From positions 1 through 14,044 of the forward strand of contig CAZDYQ010000079.1 of assembly GCA_964509685.1 (NCBI GenBank): a DNA stretch of 14,044 nt, read 5' to 3'. The notes under the pieces are model-generated. The model ran no database searches. It saw nothing but the letters and a program-made list of their open reading frames with translations, and had not been told where the DNA came from. Position numbers and translations under genes: made by a program. Below are positions 1 to 7,146 of the stretch, in pieces (the stretch's first letter is position 1; each line of letters begins with the position of its first letter). This stretch comes from JAMLIN01 sp964509685. GTDB lineage: Bacteria > Pseudomonadota > Gammaproteobacteria > Burkholderiales > Burkholderiaceae_E.

Positions 1-2
1 CG

Positions 3-1721
3 ATGCGAGCTTTCCTCGTCACGCGGCTGCAGGCCCGCAAGCTCCCGCGCTGGGCCCTGCTGCTGCTCTGCGGCCTCTACGTGCTGCCCGGCTTCATCGG
101 CCGCGATCCCTGGCGGGTGGACGACGCCGCCGGATTCGGCATCGCGCTCACGATGGCGCGCGGCGGCCCGCTCGACTGGCTGGTACCCAATATCGCCGGC
201 ATGCGGGTCGTGGACGAGGGCGGCCCCCTGCCCTTCGCGCTCGCGGCGGTAGTGGCGAAGCTCCTGTCCTTCGCGGCGCCGGCGCACCTGCTCGCCATGC
301 TCGCGGCGGCCTGCGGCCTCGCCCTCACCCTCGTCGCCTTCTGGTACGCGAGCTACGCGCTCAGCCGGCGGCCCGGCCTGCAGCCGCCGGATCCCTTCGG
401 CGCCGGCGCGAGCCGGACCGATTTCGGACGGGCCATCGCCGACTCCGGCCTGCTGGTCCTGCTCGCCTGCCTCGGCCTGATCACCCGGATGCACGAGACG
501 ACCGCCGCCGCGGGCCAGGTCGGGCTCGTGGCCCTGTTCCTGCTCGGCGTGGCCTGGTCGCTCGAGCATTCCCGCCGGGGCGCCGTCATCGCCGCGCTGG
601 CGATCGCCGCCAGCGTCGCGACCCGCGGCATCGCGCCCGCCGTCGCGATGCTCGTCGCGTGGCTGCTGCTGCCGCTCATCTCTCAGCCGTTTCGCCTGGT
701 CTGTCGCTCGACCTGGACCATCGGGCTGCCGCTCGCGGTCGCGGCCGGGGCGGCCTGGCCGCTCGCGCTCGCCGGCGCGGGACCCGAGGCCCGCGAGTAC
801 CTGCGCGAGTGGCTCGCCTGGAACGCGGTCTCGACCGGCTGGCTGCCCACGGTCGAGACGCTCTCGTACCTCGCGAGGACGGCCCCCTGGTACTACTGGC
901 CGGTCTGGCCGCTGGCCGCCTGGGCCATCGTCCGCTGGCGCAGCAAGCTGGAGCTGCCCGCCATCGCCCTTCCCCTGGCGACGCTCGGCTGCCTCGCGAT
1001 CCCCGCCTTCTTCGCCCGCAGCGCCGACGAGGCCGAGCTCCTGCCGCTGATCCCGCCGCTCGCAATGCTGGCGGCGGTGGGCCTGCCCACCCTGCGCCGC
1101 GGGATGGTGAGCCTGATCGACTGGTTCGCCGTCACCCTCTACACCCTGCTCGGGGTGGCCGTGTGGGCGTACTGGATCGCGTTCAATACCGGCTTCCCCC
1201 CACGCATGGCCTACCGCGCGCAGATGTTCGCCCCGGAGTTCGAGCCCGACTGGGTCCTGGTGGAACTCGTGCTGGGCGCGCTCGCGACCGTTGCCTGGCT
1301 GCTGCTCGTGCGCTGGCGGGTTTCCCGGCAGCGCCCCGTCATCTGGCGCGCGGTCGTGCTGTCGGCCGGCGGCCTGGTGTTCACCTGGTTCCTGCTGATG
1401 AGCCTCTGGCTCCCCGCCTTCAATGCCCGCAATACCTATCGCGACATCGGCCTGGGCGTACGCGAGCACATCGCGGGCTCGCCGTCCTGCGTCGAGACGC
1501 GGGGCCTCGGCCGGGCGGAGCGGGCCAGCATCTACTATTTCGCCGAGCCGCGCTTCGATCCCCCGGGCGAGGAATGCCGCTGGCTCCTGGTCCAGGACGA
1601 CGGCCCGGTCGCCTTCGCGGAACCGGGACCGGTCGAAGGCGCGGAACTGGTCTGGATGGGCAAGCGCCGCGACCGGATCGACGAGCGCTTCAGGCTGTAT
1701 CGGCGGACCGAAGCGCTATGA
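3..1721 (+). CDS. GT39/ArnT-like integral membrane glycosyltransferase
   Basis: A 572-residue polytopic membrane protein resembling family 39 (ArnT/PMT-type) glycosyltransferases, which move a sugar from a polyprenyl-phosphate donor onto a lipid, glycan or protein on the periplasmic side of the inner membrane. The first membrane segment is about residues 16-33. It is followed by a short loop with DPW and an Asp-Asp pair (residues 35-41), the place where this family carries its catalytic acidic residues. A second loop motif, EGGPLPF (about 72-78), resembles the family's Pro-Pro-Leu element. Many hydrophobic helices follow to about residue 475, then a hydrophilic C-terminal tail of about 100 residues. 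The ATG lies two bases inside the window, so no ribosome binding site can be checked and an upstream start is possible, although the N-terminus looks natural. The last 32 bases overlap the convergent orn gene. Donor and acceptor are unknown. Confidence 0.82.
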   Translation: MRAFLVTRLQARKLPRWALLLLCGLYVLPGFIGRDPWRVDDAAGFGIALTMARGGPLDWLVPNIAGMRVVDEGGPLPFALAAVVAKLLSFAAPAHLLAMLAAACGLALTLVAFWYASYALSRRPGLQPPDPFGAGASRTDFGRAIADSGLLVLLACLGLITRMHETTAAAGQVGLVALFLLGVAWSLEHSRRGAVIAALAIAASVATRGIAPAVAMLVAWLLLPLISQPFRLVCRSTWTIGLPLAVAAGAAWPLALAGAGPEAREYLREWLAWNAVSTGWLPTVETLSYLARTAPWYYWPVWPLAAWAIVRWRSKLELPAIALPLATLGCLAIPAFFARSADEAELLPLIPPLAMLAAVGLPTLRRGMVSLIDWFAVTLYTLLGVAVWAYWIAFNTGFPPRMAYRAQMFAPEFEPDWVLVELVLGALATVAWLLLVRWRVSRQRPVIWRAVVLSAGGLVFTWFLLMSLWLPAFNARNTYRDIGLGVREHIAGSPSCVETRGLGRAERASIYYFAEPRFDPPGEECRWLLVQDDGPVAFAEPGPVEGAELVWMGKRRDRIDERFRLYRRTEAL

Positions 1722-2295
1722 AGTGCTCGCGGTAGTAGCGCAGCTCCTCGATGGACTCGTGGATGTCGGCGAGCGCGGTGTGCGCGCCGCGCTTGGTGAA
1801 CCCGCGGGCGACTTCCGGCCGCCAGCGCTTGCACAGCTCCTTGAGCGTGCTCACGTCGAGGTTGCGATAGTGGAAGTGCGCCTCGAGCGCGGGCATGAAG
1901 CGCGCGAGGAAGCGGCGGTCCTGGCAGATCGAGTTGCCCGCCATCGGCGAGGCGCGCGGCGGCACCCAGCGGGATGCGAACGCCAGCGCGGCCGCCTCGG
2001 CGGCCGCCTCGTCGAGCGTCGATGCCTTCACCTTGTCGACGAGTCCGCTGCGCCCGTGGGTGGACTTGTTCCAGTCGTCCATCGCGTCGAGCACCGCATC
2101 GGGCTGGTGGACGACCCAGGCCTCGCTCTCGGCGAGGATGTTGAGGTCGCTGTCGGTCACCACGATCGCCAGCTCGATGATGCGGTCGCGCTCCGGATCG
2201 AGCCCGGTCATCTCCATGTCGATCCAGAGGAGGCGGCTGGCGTCCGGCTGGATGTCGCCGGCCGGCGCGGACGGGGTGGCAGTGTGCTGTGACAT
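1690..2295 (-). CDS. orn: Oligoribonuclease (DEDDh 3'-5' exoribonuclease)
   Basis: Oligoribonuclease degrades 2-5 nt RNA fragments, including pGpG from c-di-GMP turnover, to mononucleotides in the cytoplasm. The DEDDh motifs are all visible: WIDMEMTGLD near residues 24-33 gives the first Asp/Glu, HGRSGL follows in the middle region, DRRFL and NLDVSTLKEL supply further acidic residues, and AHTALADIHESIEEL near the C-terminus gives the His and last Asp. The protein is 201 residues, about 20 longer than is usual, because of a polar N-terminal extension (SQHTATPSAPAGDIQPDASR). The ATG at 2295 is supported by GGAG six bases upstream. It is divergent from the M48 peptidase gene with only 36 bp between start codons, and its 3' end overlaps the convergent glycosyltransferase gene by 32 bp. 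Confidence 0.96.
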   Translation of the reverse strand: MSQHTATPSAPAGDIQPDASRLLWIDMEMTGLDPERDRIIELAIVVTDSDLNILAESEAWVVHQPDAVLDAMDDWNKSTHGRSGLVDKVKASTLDEAAAEAAALAFASRWVPPRASPMAGNSICQDRRFLARFMPALEAHFHYRNLDVSTLKELCKRWRPEVARGFTKRGAHTALADIHESIEELRYYREHFIALRSADTA

Positions 2296-2298
2296 AAT
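2290..2298 (+). promoter_or_regulatory. Candidate extended -10 promoter for the M48 gene
   Basis: TGACATAAT on the + strand is an extended -10 (TGn) followed by a 5/6 match to TATAAT. It overlaps the orn start codon (2293-2295). Transcription would begin near 2305, leaving a leader of about 27 bases before the TTG at 2332. No good -35 is visible at the usual distance, so this is a sequence-only guess. Confidence 0.45.
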
Positions 2299-2301
2299 TT
2301 T

Positions 2302-2305
2302 CTCC
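2302..2305 (-). promoter_or_regulatory. orn ribosome binding site
   Basis: On the minus strand GGAG is followed by the six-base spacer AAAATT and then the ATG of orn at 2295. This fixes the start that includes the N-terminal extension. Confidence 0.75.
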
Positions 2306-2331
2306 GTCCCGATTCTCGCACGAGCGCCACG

Positions 2332-3621
2332 TTGGACACCCTCGCATTCTCCGCGCTGTTCGTCCTTGCGCTGGCCATCGGCGCAGGCCTGCGGACCTGG
2401 CTCGCCCTACGGCAGGTTCGCCATGTCGCGGCCCATCGCGACACCGTCCCGCCTGCCTTCGCCGAACGCATCAGCCTCGCCTCGCACCGGCGCGCGGCGG
2501 ACTACACGATCGCGCGCACCCGGCTCGGGCTCGTGGACGATTTCGTTTCGACCGCACTGGTGGTCGTCCTGACGCTCCTCGGCGGCCTGCAATGGCTGCA
2601 CGACACCATCGTCGAACTCGCCGGCGCGTGGCCGATGGCGGCGCAGGTCGGATTCGTCCTTGCCGTCACCCTGCTCTTCGGGGTCGTCGGGATTCCGGTT
2701 GCCTGGTACCGGCAGTTCCACCTCGAGCGCCGCTTCGGTTTCAACCGCATGACGCCCGCGCTGTTCATCGCCGACATGGCGCGCCATCTCCTGGTCGGCC
2801 TGGTGCTGGGCGTGCCGCTCCTGTGGGCCATCCTTGCCCTGATGCGCGGCGCGGGCGAGCTCTGGTGGGTCCATGCCTGGCTGGTCTGGGTGGGCTTCAA
2901 CCTGTTCGTGCTCTACATCTACCCCACCGTCATCGCGCCGCTCTTCAACCGCTTCGAACCCCTGCCCGAGGGCCGGGTGCGCGAGCGCGTCGAGGGCCTG
3001 CTCGCCCGTTGCGGCTTCGCCTCGAAGGGGCTGTTCGTGATGGACGGCAGCAAGCGATCCGCGCACGGCAATGCCTACTTCACCGGGTTCGGCCGCGCGA
3101 AGCGCATCGTCTTCTTCGACACGCTGCTGGAACGACTCGATGCCGCGGAGATCGAGGCCGTCCTGGCCCACGAGCTCGGCCATTTCCGTCATCGCCACAT
3201 CCTGCGCCGCATCGCGATCAGCTTCGCGCTGAGCGCCGCGGGCCTGTGGCTGCTCTCGTGGCTCGCGAACCAGCCCTGGTTCTACCAGGGGCTCGGCCTG
3301 ACGCCGGCCCCCGAGATGATCGAAGCCGCCGCCCTCGTGCTCTTCTTCGTCGCGCTTCCGGTGTTCACCTTCCCCCTCGGGCCGCTGATGAGCCTGCTGT
3401 CGCGGCGTGACGAGTTCGAGGCGGACGCCTTCGCCGCGAGCCATGCCGATGGCGATGCCCTGGTCGCTGCCCTGGTCAAGCTCTACCAGGACAATGCCTC
3501 GACGCTGACGCCCGACCCGGTGCATTCGATCTTCTACGATTCGCACCCGCCCGCGGCCGTGCGGATCGGCCGACTGCGCGCCCTGACATCATCCCCGTCG
3601 ATGGAGGCGAGCCCCTCGTGA
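2332..3621 (+). CDS. M48 family (Ste24-type) membrane metallopeptidase
   Basis: A 429-residue membrane zinc endopeptidase of the Ste24/CAAX-protease-like M48 family. In bacteria these are thought to act in membrane-protein quality control, but the substrate here is unknown. The zinc motif HELGH is at residues 280-284 with His280 and His284 as ligands and Glu281 as base. The third ligand is probably Glu361 in DEFEADAF. Hydrophobic segments lie near residues 4-20, 66-85, 100-120, 145-170 and 180-205, with two more (about 295-315 and 330-350) between the two zinc motifs. The start is TTG: a stop at 2290-2292 closes the frame upstream, no ATG, GTG or TTG lies between, and the predicted N-terminus matches the family's expected length. 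The stop overlaps the GTG of the next gene (GTGA), suggesting translational coupling. Confidence 0.9.
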   Translation: MDTLAFSALFVLALAIGAGLRTWLALRQVRHVAAHRDTVPPAFAERISLASHRRAADYTIARTRLGLVDDFVSTALVVVLTLLGGLQWLHDTIVELAGAWPMAAQVGFVLAVTLLFGVVGIPVAWYRQFHLERRFGFNRMTPALFIADMARHLLVGLVLGVPLLWAILALMRGAGELWWVHAWLVWVGFNLFVLYIYPTVIAPLFNRFEPLPEGRVRERVEGLLARCGFASKGLFVMDGSKRSAHGNAYFTGFGRAKRIVFFDTLLERLDAAEIEAVLAHELGHFRHRHILRRIAISFALSAAGLWLLSWLANQPWFYQGLGLTPAPEMIEAAALVLFFVALPVFTFPLGPLMSLLSRRDEFEADAFAASHADGDALVAALVKLYQDNASTLTPDPVHSIFYDSHPPAAVRIGRLRALTSSPSMEASPS

Positions 3622-3965
3622 CGACTCCGACGAACGCGGAAGCCCTGCGCGCCGAGTCCTGCCGTCATCGCGATGTCGCCCTCGACGATGGCGAGATCGC
3701 GGCGCTGCTCGCGATCCTGCCCGGCTGGAGCCGGGCCGATGGCGCGATCGCGCGCGAGTTCCGCTTCCGTGACTTCGACGAGACGATGGCCTTCGTCAAC
3801 CGCGTCGCCGCGATGGCGAATGCCGAGGACCACCATCCCCGGATGGAGGTCGAGTACGCGACGTGCCGCGTGCTCTGGTCCACGCACTCGGCCGGCGGCC
3901 TGACGCGCAACGACTTCATCTGCGCGGCCAAGACCGATGGGATCCACGCCGAGCCCCGGCCCTGA
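3618..3965 (+). CDS. Pterin-4a-carbinolamine dehydratase (PCD/DCoH family)
   Basis: A 115-residue PCD-family protein. The enzyme dehydrates 4a-hydroxytetrahydrobiopterin after aromatic amino acid hydroxylation, and some bacterial copies serve in pterin metabolism without a hydroxylase partner. The signature is clear: EDHHPRMEVEY with the active-site pair His72-His73, then WSTHSAGGLTRNDF with His90 and Asp99. The GTG start at 3618 overlaps the TGA of the M48 gene in GTGA. The 3' end overlaps rsgA by 29 bp, so the three genes are probably translated from one message. No phenylalanine hydroxylase gene is in the window, so its physiological partner is not shown. The last 12 residues after the core fold are encoded within the rsgA overlap. 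Confidence 0.93.
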   Translation: MTTPTNAEALRAESCRHRDVALDDGEIAALLAILPGWSRADGAIAREFRFRDFDETMAFVNRVAAMANAEDHHPRMEVEYATCRVLWSTHSAGGLTRNDFICAAKTDGIHAEPRP

Positions 3966-4848
3966 GTCCGCCCTCGTCGTCGCCAGCTACGGCCGTCGCT
4001 ACCTGCTTCGCTTCGAGGCGCGGGGCGACGAGCTCTCGGCGGTGAGCCGGGGCAAGCGCACCGAGGCATGCGTCGGCGACATCGTTGCCGCCACCCGCGT
4101 GGGTGCCGAACAGGCGGTGATCGAGCGCATCGAGCCGCGGCGCAACCTGCTCCAGCGCAGCGACCGCTACCGCAGCAAGGCGCTCGCGGCCAACGTGGAC
4201 CGCGCCGCCATCGTGATCGCGGGCGAGCCCAGCTATTCCGAGGAACTGCTCCTGCGCATGATGCTCGCGGTCGAGGCGAGCGGGATCGCGCTCCTCGTCG
4301 TCGCGAACAAGTCCGACCTCGTCGAGGCGCACCGGCGGATCGTTCCCCGGCTCGAACTGCTGCGCTCGCTCGGCTACGCGGTCGTGGAGGTCTCCGCCGA
4401 GGCGGCGCCCGTTGACGCGGTGACGACCCTTCGCCCGTGGCTGGCCGATTCCCTCACGGTGTTCCTCGGCGAGTCGGGCATGGGCAAGTCGTCGCTGGTG
4501 AACGTGCTCGTGCCGGGGGCCGCGCAGGCGACCCGCGAGGTGTCCACGGCACTGGGGACGGGACGCCATACCACCACCTTCAGCCGCCTGTTCGACCTCG
4601 ACGAAGCCGTGGCGCCGAATGCGCGGATCATCGACTCCCCGGGATTCCAGACCTTCGGGCTGGCGCACCTGTCGGAATCGCAACGAGTCCATGCCATGGC
4701 GGATTTCCGGCCCTACCTGGGCCAATGCCGGTTCCACAGCTGCACCCACCGGCAGGAACCCGGCTGCGCCATTCGCGAGGCCGCCGCGGCCTGCAGGATC
4801 GACGCCCTGCGCTACCGCCTCTTCACCGAGCTGTACGAGCGCGACTGA
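3937..4848 (+). CDS. rsgA: Ribosome small subunit-dependent GTPase RsgA
   Basis: RsgA (YjeQ/EngC) is a circularly permuted GTPase that checks late maturation of the 30S subunit and helps release RbfA. The protein is 303 residues. An N-terminal OB-fold (about residues 10-70) precedes the GTPase domain, whose motifs come in permuted order: G4 NKSD at 124-127, G1 GESGMGKSS at 178-186, G3 DSPG at 233-236. The C-terminal zinc knuckle has Cys264, Cys269, His271 and Cys277, the usual CRF-x2-C-x-H-x5-C pattern. The ATG at 3937 lies inside the dehydratase gene (29-bp overlap); the N-terminus (ASYGRRYLLRF) looks right for the family. It is the last gene of the plus-strand cluster and converges on the CobD/CbiB-like gene, with 39 bp between. 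Confidence 0.96.
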   Translation: MGSTPSPGPESALVVASYGRRYLLRFEARGDELSAVSRGKRTEACVGDIVAATRVGAEQAVIERIEPRRNLLQRSDRYRSKALAANVDRAAIVIAGEPSYSEELLLRMMLAVEASGIALLVVANKSDLVEAHRRIVPRLELLRSLGYAVVEVSAEAAPVDAVTTLRPWLADSLTVFLGESGMGKSSLVNVLVPGAAQATREVSTALGTGRHTTTFSRLFDLDEAVAPNARIIDSPGFQTFGLAHLSESQRVHAMADFRPYLGQCRFHSCTHRQEPGCAIREAAAACRIDALRYRLFTELYERD

Positions 4849-4887
4849 GTGGCACCGGCGTCGCGGCCGAGGGACTGCCGGATCGCC

Positions 4888-5877
4888 CTAGCCGCCCAGC
4901 CAGCTCGAGAGTGCCACCAGCACGAAGATGCCCACGACCAGGGTCGCGGCCCGCCAGAGCAGGCCGATGGTGCTGCGGATGCCGCCCGCATCGGGAACGG
5001 TCCCGCGCCAGTCGAAGGCCGGCGCGAGACCCTCGCCGCGGGGCCCCGCCCAGTGACGGTCGCGCTCGGGATCGACGAGATCCAGCCCGAGCGAACCGCT
5101 GCCCACGGCGACGAGCATTGCCCGCTGGTCACGGCCGGCGCCCCCGGCGATCGCGGAGCGCCAGCAGTAGGTCGAGTCCTCGAAGTCGCCCGCGATGGCG
5201 AAGCCGGCGGCGGTCACGCGCAGCGGTATCCAGTCCACGATCCCCAGGCCCCGGGCCGCGACCCGGGCATGGGGATCATCGGCCCCCGGCTGCGCCCAGC
5301 GCCGCGCCAGCAGGTCCACCATCCGGTAGGCGACCGGGCCGATCGCCCCGGGCAGCAGGAGGTAGGCGAGCACCGGACCGAAGAACTCGCGATGGGCGCT
5401 CACGAGCCCGTGGGTGATCGCCGCACGGCACAGGCGCGCCTTCCCGGGCGCCGGGCCTTCGGCGCCGGCCGGCATCGCCGGCGCGACCGGCGACGCGCCG
5501 GGCTCGCTCGCCGCGATCCATGCGGCGAGGAGCCGTTCCGCCTGCGGGAGGTCGTCGCGCTCCAGCGCGGCGAGGATCTCCCTCAGGTGATGGTCGAATC
5601 GCCGGAAGCCGATCGTGAGGTAGAGGATGGCCACATGCAGCAGGAACGATGCGAGCGAGCCGATCGCTTCGGCGATCCACTGCAGGACCACCACGACGGC
5701 GATGCTGCCCAGGACCACCGCGAACCAGCCGAGGGTCGCATCGAAGGATCGGTCGGTGCTCGAATGCTGCCGGGCGAGGTCCACGGCATCGCGGGCGAGC
5801 CGGTGCACCCGGTTGTCCGGGGCCAGCGGCCGAAGCTGCTCGACCAGCAGCGCGACGGCAAGCGCGATCAGTCCCAT
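4888..5877 (-). CDS. CobD/CbiB-family (AmpE-like) membrane protein
   Basis: A 329-residue membrane protein of the CobD/CbiB family. True CbiB adds aminopropanol to adenosylcobyric acid, and AmpE relatives are linked to beta-lactam signalling. The N-terminal EQLRPL, then hydrophobic segments near residues 52-66, 72-90, 164-180 and 305-325, and the motif GDFEDSTYCWRS at 230-241 followed by the glycine-rich GSGSLGL (260-266), fit the version found next to the Nudix gene in Betaproteobacteria. No cobalamin biosynthesis genes lie nearby, so a role in B12 synthesis is doubtful. The ATG at 5877 is 21 bp after the Nudix stop and lacks a clear Shine-Dalgarno, suggesting coupling. A Pro/Ala-rich insert sits at about 125-145. 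It is the last gene of the minus-strand operon. The actual activity is unknown. Confidence 0.8.
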   Translation of the reverse strand: MGLIALAVALLVEQLRPLAPDNRVHRLARDAVDLARQHSSTDRSFDATLGWFAVVLGSIAVVVVLQWIAEAIGSLASFLLHVAILYLTIGFRRFDHHLREILAALERDDLPQAERLLAAWIAASEPGASPVAPAMPAGAEGPAPGKARLCRAAITHGLVSAHREFFGPVLAYLLLPGAIGPVAYRMVDLLARRWAQPGADDPHARVAARGLGIVDWIPLRVTAAGFAIAGDFEDSTYCWRSAIAGGAGRDQRAMLVAVGSGSLGLDLVDPERDRHWAGPRGEGLAPAFDWRGTVPDAGGIRSTIGLLWRAATLVVGIFVLVALSSWLGG

Positions 5878-5898
5878 GGCGAGATACGCTCGAGACGC

Positions 5899-6621
5899 TC
5901 AGTCCGCACGCAGGAAATGGTACAGGTTGCGCAGCATCGCCGCGGTGGCCCCCCAGATGAAGTATGGCTCGGCGCCGGGCGGGCCCCAGGGCATGGCGAA
6001 GAAGCTGCGGGTGACGCCGGCGATGTCGTAGCGGCGGCGCTGGTGGTTGCGCGGGTCCATGAGGAACGCCAGCGGCACTTCGAATGCCGCGGCCACCTCG
6101 GACGGATCCGGCACGACGATCGCCTCGCGCGCCACGAGGCCGACCACCGGGGTGACGCGATAGCCCGTGCCGGTGGTGTATTCGGGCATCCTGCCGACGA
6201 CCTCCACCAGCGCGGGATCGAGGCCCACCTCCTCCTCGGCTTCGCGCAGGGCGGTATGGATCACGTCGGGATCGCGCGGCTCGACCCGGCCTCCCGGGAA
6301 CGCGACCTGGCCCGAGTGCTGGCGCAGGTGGGTGGTGCGCAGCGTGAGGAGCACCACCGCCCCGCCGGGCCGGTCGATGATCGGAACCAGCACCGAGGCG
6401 GGACGCGGCTCGCCCGCCACGCCGGGCAGCAGGACACGATCGGACTGCTGCTCGACATGCCAGCTGGCGGGTGGACACCGGAAGCGCTGGCGCAGCGCCG
6501 CGAGTTGCAGCCTTTCGGGCGGAACCGCGGGCAGGCCGTCATCGGCCGGCTCGGCGGGAAGGATCGTGGGATCGAGGACCGGCCGGATGAGCGTCGGCTC
6601 CCCGGGGCGCCGGGTGCTCAC
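5899..6621 (-). CDS. Nudix hydrolase, CoA pyrophosphatase type
   Basis: About 240 residues of a Nudix hydrolase of the CoA pyrophosphatase group, which splits CoA or its derivatives into 4'-phosphopantetheine and 3',5'-ADP in the cytoplasm. The NuCoA signature LLT-x-R-x4-R-x3-G-x3-FPGG runs from residue 91 to 111. The Nudix helix REAEEEVGL follows at 126-134, with the Asp-rich spacer typical of this subgroup. The C-terminus (FIWGATAAMLRNL) also fits. The frame stays open to 6771, but the part beyond 6621 lies inside rplS and reads as a shadow. The GTG at 6621, 34 bases after the rplS stop, is my choice of start, though no convincing ribosome binding site precedes it. It is co-oriented with rplS and the CobD/CbiB-like gene. 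Confidence 0.88.
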   Translation of the reverse strand: MSTRRPGEPTLIRPVLDPTILPAEPADDGLPAVPPERLQLAALRQRFRCPPASWHVEQQSDRVLLPGVAGEPRPASVLVPIIDRPGGAVVLLTLRTTHLRQHSGQVAFPGGRVEPRDPDVIHTALREAEEEVGLDPALVEVVGRMPEYTTGTGYRVTPVVGLVAREAIVVPDPSEVAAAFEVPLAFLMDPRNHQRRRYDIAGVTRSFFAMPWGPPGAEPYFIWGATAAMLRNLYHFLRAD

Positions 6622-6655
6622 GTCGGCAAGCGCCCGGCGGCACGCGAGACCGACA

Positions 6656-7042
6656 TCAGCCGGCCTTGGATTCCTTCGCGTCCTTGCGCACCGGGAGCTT
6701 TTCCTTGATGCGCGCGGACTTGCCCGACCGGTCGCGCAGGTAGTAGAGCTTGGCACGGCGCACATCGCCACGGCGCTTGACGACGATGGAGGCGATCAGG
6801 GGCGAGTACAGCTGGAAGGTCCGCTCGACGCCCTCGCCCGAGGAGATCTTGCGCACGGTGAACGCGGAATTCAGGCCACGGTTGCGACGGGCAATGACCA
6901 CGCCCTCGTACGCCTGGACCCGCTTGCGCGTACCCTCGACGACATTGACGTTCACGACGACGGTATCGCCCGGCGAGAAGTCGGGGATGTCCTTGCCCAG
7001 GCGGGCGATTTCCTGCTCTTCGAGCAGCTTGATGATGTCCAT
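6656..7042 (-). CDS. rplS: 50S ribosomal protein L19
   Basis: Ribosomal protein L19 (bL19), located at the 30S-50S interface. The visible protein is 128 residues, with hallmark stretches PGDTVVVNVNVVEG, GVVIARRNRGLNSAFTVRK, GEGVERTFQLYSP and KRRGDVRRAKLYYLR. It has a short extra lysine-rich tail ending KDAKESKAG. The frame is open to 7117 and another ATG exists at 7060, but the ATG at 7042 gives the canonical MDIIKLLEEQEIAR start and has AAGGAG five bases upstream. It lies 75 bp downstream of trmD, the longest gap within the tight part of the operon, and a promoter-like sequence spans the trmD stop, so L19 may be transcribed both by read-through and independently. Confidence 0.97.
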   Translation of the reverse strand: MDIIKLLEEQEIARLGKDIPDFSPGDTVVVNVNVVEGTRKRVQAYEGVVIARRNRGLNSAFTVRKISSGEGVERTFQLYSPLIASIVVKRRGDVRRAKLYYLRDRSGKSARIKEKLPVRKDAKESKAG

Positions 7043-7047
7043 TTCGG

Positions 7048-7053
7048 CTCCTT
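7048..7053 (-). promoter_or_regulatory. rplS ribosome binding site
   Basis: A perfect AAGGAG with a five-base spacer before the ATG at 7042. It decides between that start and the ATG at 7060, which lies upstream of it. Confidence 0.88.
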
Positions 7054-7116
7054 GGGCCATCGTGCGGCGGCGCTTCGAGTAGGAGTGTTGCCCGCCCAGA
7101 GGATGGTGAACCTGCA

Positions 7117-7146
7117 ATTATAGCGTGCCGTCGCCGCCAGGGTCGA
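7117..7146 (-). promoter_or_regulatory. Candidate internal promoter for rplS
   Basis: On the minus strand TCGACC (7146-7141, 4/6 to TTGACA) is followed after 18 bases by a perfect TATAAT (7122-7117). The -10 overlaps the last codon and TAA stop of trmD. Initiation would be near 7110, giving a leader of about 68 bases before rplS. In DNA this GC-rich a perfect -10 with a reasonable -35 is uncommon, but there is no experimental support. Confidence 0.55.

Noticed and set aside
4849..6708. A 619-codon open frame on the + strand opposite the CobD/CbiB-like and Nudix genes
   Set aside because: The opposite strand carries two recognisable families with intact motifs. The + frame reads as low-complexity Arg/Gly/His/Asp-rich protein, as expected for the antisense of GC-rich genes.
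6622..6771. N-terminal extension of the Nudix protein into rplS
   Set aside because: It would overlap the L19 coding sequence by 116 bp and has the odd composition of a shadow. The GTG at 6621 gives a normal start just after rplS.
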